From: Sperchopsis tessellata
Taxonomy: Eukaryota; Arthropoda; Insecta; Coleoptera; Hydrophilidae
Direction: 5' to 3'
Assembly (NCBI GenBank): GCA_033557685.1
Contig: JAWQRN010000263.1
Location: 1-32,774, forward strand
DNA: 32,774 bases
In this document: positions 28,258 to 32,774 of the stretch, piece by piece
Position numbering within the stretch: position 1 is the first letter of the stretch
Layout: each line of letters opens with the position of its first letter
The notes under the pieces: model-generated
Databases searched by the model: none
The model's input: the letters and a program-made list of their open reading frames with translations, nothing else
Told to the model about the DNA's origin: nothing
Made by a program: the position numbers and the translations under genes

Positions 28258-30699
28258 TCTTTATAGTTTATTTCTTGTTAAAAATGGCTTTAACTTAAGA
28301 AGACAAAGTGGAATATATATTTAAAATGTGAAGGGAGGCAACTAATTTATATACTTCAATCAAGTGCGAATTTCTATTAGCAAGTATATAAACAAATCTA
28401 GCCCCAGCATCACAAAGGTATTTTTGTTTTGCGGATGTTTACGGTTCTCACAGAAAAAAAATTAAGCATACATACTTCACGAATACTGTAACTACCATCT
28501 AAAAGGGGTCTTCAGAGGGGCATGAATTTGGATAACCATAATTTTTGCATGGCAGTTACTTTATGTCATGAACCTGAAATATGAAGCATTGACCTTTTGT
28601 CTTTTTTAAGACATCCGCTGTAAATGGGGTCATGTGCCAAACTTATGGTAGTTTAAGATACAGCGACCAAATAAGTTACTTGATATTACATTAAGCTTTA
28701 TTTTGCCTAACTGGTTTTGATGGGTTTGATTTCCCAATTGTATGTTTAGTTTGGTACAGTCAGTGATAAATTAGCGCTTAGGCGCGAAAACCGCATACTG
28801 GGTCCTCAGGCTCTTAGGGGCCCCAAAAATGCAAAAATAAAACTGTTTATTAATATATATTTATTTATTTATTACATTTAAAAAGTTTCAAAAATACAAA
28901 TACAAATACAGTCATTTTCATTTTGAATATATGATATGATATTCAGTTACAATCTGATATGTAATTTTTAAATTAGACCAGAATTTCACATGTTGTAACT
29001 GCGCTCGCATTAAGTGTTTTCACAACAGGTGTTTTGATATACAAATTGTACCCCCCATACTCATACATACCAATTAACTTTTATTTTGAGATATGTTGAT
29101 TAAAATGGAAATATAAGAGTGGTTTTTTGGTTTCCTTAAAATCAAAAATCGTGATTATTTGGATTGGATCGAATTTGAATTTTTGAGAGATTTATCGTTA
29201 GATATAAAATGCTGTAGGGTCTAAAGCAAGCAAAGTAAAGTATTATCTTGATACTGTGTATCATTACAACTGGAAAGATGAATTTTTGCTTGTGATGACT
29301 AAAGATAAATTAATGGGAAGATGGGTGTAGTTGGCCATATTCAAATAATTTTCGTGGATGAATTCTCTCACCTGTTCAGTAACCTATATCGAGCAAATTG
29401 GACGTTTTTTCCACACACGGTTCAACGCACATCTTATTTGTATTAGGAATGTCAAGCATACTTCTAATTTTATCTAATATTAATACTGAGGGACTCCACC
29501 GAAGATGCTCTAGGCTCTAAATTAAGTATTGCTGAGAACCTAGAAATTACATTGCCCATCAGAGCAGGTGGAAATTTAAACGATCAGGTGATCTTTCCGT
29601 ATTTAGATCTTTGTAGGGGCCTGAAGCTGTAACACTCCCCTACCCTTTCATTTCTTTGCCTGTTTGTATATATTGTTATATTGGTTTGTCATTTAAATTT
29701 ACTTGTTATATACTTTATTTATTTATTCTGTTATCAACAACACTTGGAGGTTTTTAAAAACGCTTTATTTTATTAACTTAAGCCGAAAACTATTACTATC
29801 TACATGCTACAATGAAACAGATAGTCAGAGAAGCTCTAATGTGTTCTGGCTTGTGTTTCTTTTATACTACTATATCCTGCTGATGCAGCATTGTATCATT
29901 GGGATATATAACTTCTGCGCCTTTTTATTGCCCATTTGTGTTTATTTTTTGCCTGTTCGTCATGTTTGTCTTTTACCTATTTTATATTTTTTAAAGTGCA
30001 TTATATCAGAGATTTTGCTTTGAATTTGAGTTCCCCAATTTTGTTAATATATTAATTTGTTAATTGTCTCTTTTGTCCTTAACTTATTGGATTTGTTCAT
30101 CTTTTATCTGTCAAGCCTGTTTGCCTTTTTCATATTTGCAGGTTTTTTAAATGTTTTAGCAATTTGCTTCAAAATTTTAATTTTAACAGTTCATCATCTT
30201 AAATTTGTATTTTCCGACGTTTGCACTGAATTTTATAATGGTTTATATTTTTGTATTGTTCAATTTTACCATTTGATAGGACATGTTTACGTGTTTATTG
30301 TAAGTTTGTTTTGTTTTTCAAATTCATGTAACTTTTATAATGTGAGCTCTTGTTGCAGTAGTGATCTATAGATGAAATTATAATTTTGAAAACGTTAATC
30401 AATTGATATGGTAGTTTTATTTGTTGTGCCAAGATAATACCCATCCATGAAAATTATTTAAAGATAAATGTACATGTGTAATTTGCTACATTAATATTGT
30501 TCTCTAAAAACTTGATAAAGTGGAATCATTTTAAAAGTGTTCATACAAAATTTGAAACAGATTTCCTTTCACTTCAGAAATGAAAAAATAAAAATAAGAT
30601 AATTCATTTCAAGTTTTGAAAAAACAAACAATTGTTTTTCAAATCTCCAATTATTAAATACTGTTGCTGACAATATTTTTGTTTCAAGGTGCTCCTTTT
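28258..30699. other. Long stretch without a recognised gene
   Basis: I looked for the next kinesin motor exon (the IPR..., NETIRDLL and SSRSH blocks) and did not find it. 28258-29640 has no coding signal; short GC-rich bits such as CTTAGGGGCCCC (about 28815) and AGGGGCCTGAAG (about 29614) stand out. 29650-30640 is T-rich on the plus strand with two open frames of about 105 codons (29703-30023, 30057-30371) of low complexity. The part nearest 30690 may be LINE 3' UTR. Confidence 0.4.
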
Positions 30700-32540
30700 G
30701 TATGGCATCTTTATGCGATGCACAACTTATTGATTAGGTACATATGTAAATACAAATTATGTTTTGATAAGTCATTATAATATTGTGGTATCTCATGTAA
30801 ATTGAGCACTCGATCGAATAGATTGCATATAGGGTAAGAATTTTTTTGCAGTAAAGTGAACTCGACTGTCTATCATGGTTATGTTACACATAATTCTTAG
30901 ATCTTTTTTTGAAGAATGAATATTCTGTTAACGTGGTTCGAGTTACCCCATATTAGAAGTCCATAAGAGATCTGACTGTGAAAAATCCCATAGTATGCCA
31001 CCAGAGTGGCTTGGTTATTACAGTATTTTGTAATTTTCCAAAGTGCATAGATGGCCGAAGACAGTCTTTTAGACAGACACTCTATGTCTACCCTCCACGA
31101 AAGTCCGCTACGCCAATGAACCCCAAGAAATTTTACTGTTTTCAGTTTGTCAGTTGATGATGTTTGAAAAGAGAGATATTGTGTCTTCTCTTCATTTAGT
31201 TTCAATTTATTAGTAGAGTACCATTTTTCTGCTTCCTCCATTATTTTCAGAATGTGTCTCCTACCGGTTTCACAAATAGTGCTGATGTTTAGGAACGAAG
31301 TGTCATCAGAAAAGACAAGGTGAGTTTTCATAAAATTTGGCAAATCGTTGACATCAACTATGTAAAGAAGTGAACCCAATATTGATCCTTGTGGTACACC
31401 CCTCTGCATATTAGCTATATTTGCTCTTTGCCTTATAAATAGGACTTGATTAGATCTTTTCCTATTCTTCTTATTTGATAGATTTTCAACTTATCAGTAG
31501 AGTTTGGAGACACAAGCAATCGAAAGCCTTACTCAAGTCGCAGAAAACTGCTGTGCATTTATTGCCTTCATCGAAAGCCTAGCACACCTTTTCTAGGAGC
31601 TGGATCATAGCTGTAGTTGTAGAAAAACCACTTCTAAAACTGTGTTCATTCTCACATAGGAAGTTATGTTGCTGGATATGATTAAGCACTCTGTACAGTA
31701 TCCGATTTTCAAACAGTTTAGATATGGTTGGAAGTATAACTATTGGCTTTTAATTTTCAGGTTGGTCGATATTTCCCTTTTTGAATATTGGTAAGACTTA
31801 TGAGATTTTTAGTTGACTTGGAAAGATGCCAAGTGATAGACAAAGATTGAAAGTATGCGCAAGAGGCTTGGATTGATATGATGTTTATTGGTAGTTTGGT
31901 GGAGAAACTGTAGAAGTCTGTGGTTATTTTTGTTTTAAAGCTTTTTGCGATTAAGTTTATTTCATCTTCATTTATGGGTCGTAAGAAGATAGTGTTATCT
32001 GTACCACTGTATTTAAGTGACTGCATATATAGCTTTTACACTCTCTTGGGTTTTCCTACCAATGTTTATAAAATGAGTATTGAAGTCCTTTGCAGAGGGG
32101 ACGTGTTAGAATCAGGTTTCCTTATTGTACCCGTTTCGTTTTGAACAACATCCCATATTGCTTTTTGTTTGTTATTGGATAGTGAAATATGTTTGCTATT
32201 TGCGTTTTGACTTCATTGATTTTTCTCCAATATGTTTTTCTTTTATTTCGATTTGTAAATATATTTTAAGTTTTACATCTTCCATTGCATCCCTAATTGC
32301 GAACATTGCTTCAATATTGATTCTAACGTTTTTTAGATCTTTTGTACGTCAGTTTATTTTAGCACGCTTTTTCCCATTTGACTTTTGAATTGTTTCTGTA
32401 AAACACTTATTAAATGTCTTCATTAGGAATATATGGAATAGCGAGTAACTGTTTTCAGCTTGATTTCATGTAAAAAAATTTCTCCAGTCTACAGCTTTGA
32501 CGTTGTTTATAAACCATACCTAGGCCCTGATATGTTCTAT
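30700..32540 (-). mobile_element. Jockey-like LINE, RT with upstream linker
   Basis: Minus strand, right to left: AVDWRNFF and MKTFNKCFTETIQKSNGKKR (about 32360-32510), KDLKNVRINIEAM, WDVVQNETGTIRKPDSN (about 32095-32155), FLRPINEDEINLIAKSFKTK (about 31920-31990), an RT fingers region with FDEGNKCTAVFCDLSKAFD-like pieces (about 31530-31570), QRGVPQGSILGSLLYIVDVN (31350-31409), VFSDDTSFLN (usual FADD; Ala changed to Ser) and SQISYGLLIWGNSNHVNRIF (about 30915-30975). Frameshifts are frequent and the endonuclease is not seen. It is antisense to the kinesin gene, in its next intron. Confidence 0.87.
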
Positions 32541-32700
32541 CACTATGTTTGGCACTATTGTATTTATATCATTTAATTTATTTTTGAATTAGATATTTGT
32601 ATATATTGATCTGTTATACACACATAAACATTCATGGAACTTTATTATAATTATGTAATTATCATTCAAAATAGAAGATATAAAGTATCTCATATCTTGT
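32541..32700. other. AT-rich flank, nothing recognised
   Basis: Between the LINE and the right-hand inverted repeat. Confidence 0.4.
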
Positions 32701-32754
32701 GTTATTTTAATATTTGATAAATTCAAATATCAAGCAAACCAGCCAAGTCAATAT
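32701..32754. repeat. Right copy of the inverted repeat at the window ends
   Basis: The reverse complement matches bases 1-56, sharing CTTGATATTTGA and ATCAAATATTAAAAT. It contains the hairpin ATATTTGA-TAAAT-TCAAATAT. Confidence 0.8.
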
Positions 32755-32774
32755 ATTAATACAGAAATGAACTA

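Noticed and set aside
28800..29640. Possible short DNA transposon bounded by CTTAGGGGCCCC and AGGGGCCTGAAG
   Set aside because: The two ends pair only over a few bases, no target duplication was found and no transposase pieces lie between.
29703..30371. Two plus-strand open frames of about 105 codons in a T-rich stretch
   Set aside because: Strongly Phe/Leu/Ile/Cys-biased by base composition, no ATG context, splice or homology signal, and no match to the missing kinesin motor blocks.
1..32774. CRISPR arrays, rRNA and functional tRNA genes
   Set aside because: No regularly spaced short repeats, no rRNA-like sequence, and the tRNA-like units are decayed or belong to SINEs.

Overview
The window is AT-rich nuclear DNA of an insect. 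Evidence for this is two spliced animal genes with GT-AG introns, tRNA-derived SINEs, and many decayed LINEs, mariner and hAT elements of insect type. The order is not settled; the repeat mix would suit a hemipteran or a polyneopteran. There are no bacterial-style operons, rRNA genes or CRISPR arrays.

Only two cellular genes are supported, arranged head to head about 9 kb apart. Both run off the window. On the minus strand, eight exons between 13858 and 2057 encode the first 464 residues of processing alpha-glucosidase I (mannosyl-oligosaccharide glucosidase, GH63). This ER enzyme trims the terminal glucose from N-linked glycan precursors. The exons include the membrane anchor and the WDEGFH active-site segment; the C-terminal part lies left of base 1. 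On the plus strand, exons 22765-23236 and 27137-27799 encode the tail, coiled coil, neck and first part of the motor (through the P-loop) of a kinesin-14 of the Ncd/KIFC1 type. The rest of the motor lies right of the window. The two genes are not functionally linked.

Everything else recognisable is mobile DNA, mostly in introns. Glucosidase intron 2 (6.0 kb) holds a plus-strand RNase H LINE split by a minus-strand LINE with a degenerate target-site duplication, plus a tRNA-derived SINE. Intron 3 (3.3 kb) holds a minus-strand LINE ending next to the exon 4 acceptor, an RTE-like LINE 3' end, a Jockey-like scrap and a gag-like piece. Intron 5 holds a mariner remnant. Left of exon 8 are a minisatellite and an RNase H LINE tail.

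The intergenic stretch 13.9-22.7 kb holds a second mariner remnant, two hAT remnants, a 148-bp tandem repeat, a Jockey-like LINE and an LTR-like stretch. The kinesin intron holds an RTE-like LINE, a LINE interrupted by a SINE, and a tRNA-like unit. Downstream are a 249-bp foldback element with a perfect 14-bp target duplication and a long Jockey-like LINE. The two window ends carry inverted copies of one ~55-bp repeat.

No new gene system is evident. The points most worth checking are the foldback element and its shared end with the 148-bp tandem repeat, the nested insertions, and the inverted repeats at the window ends.
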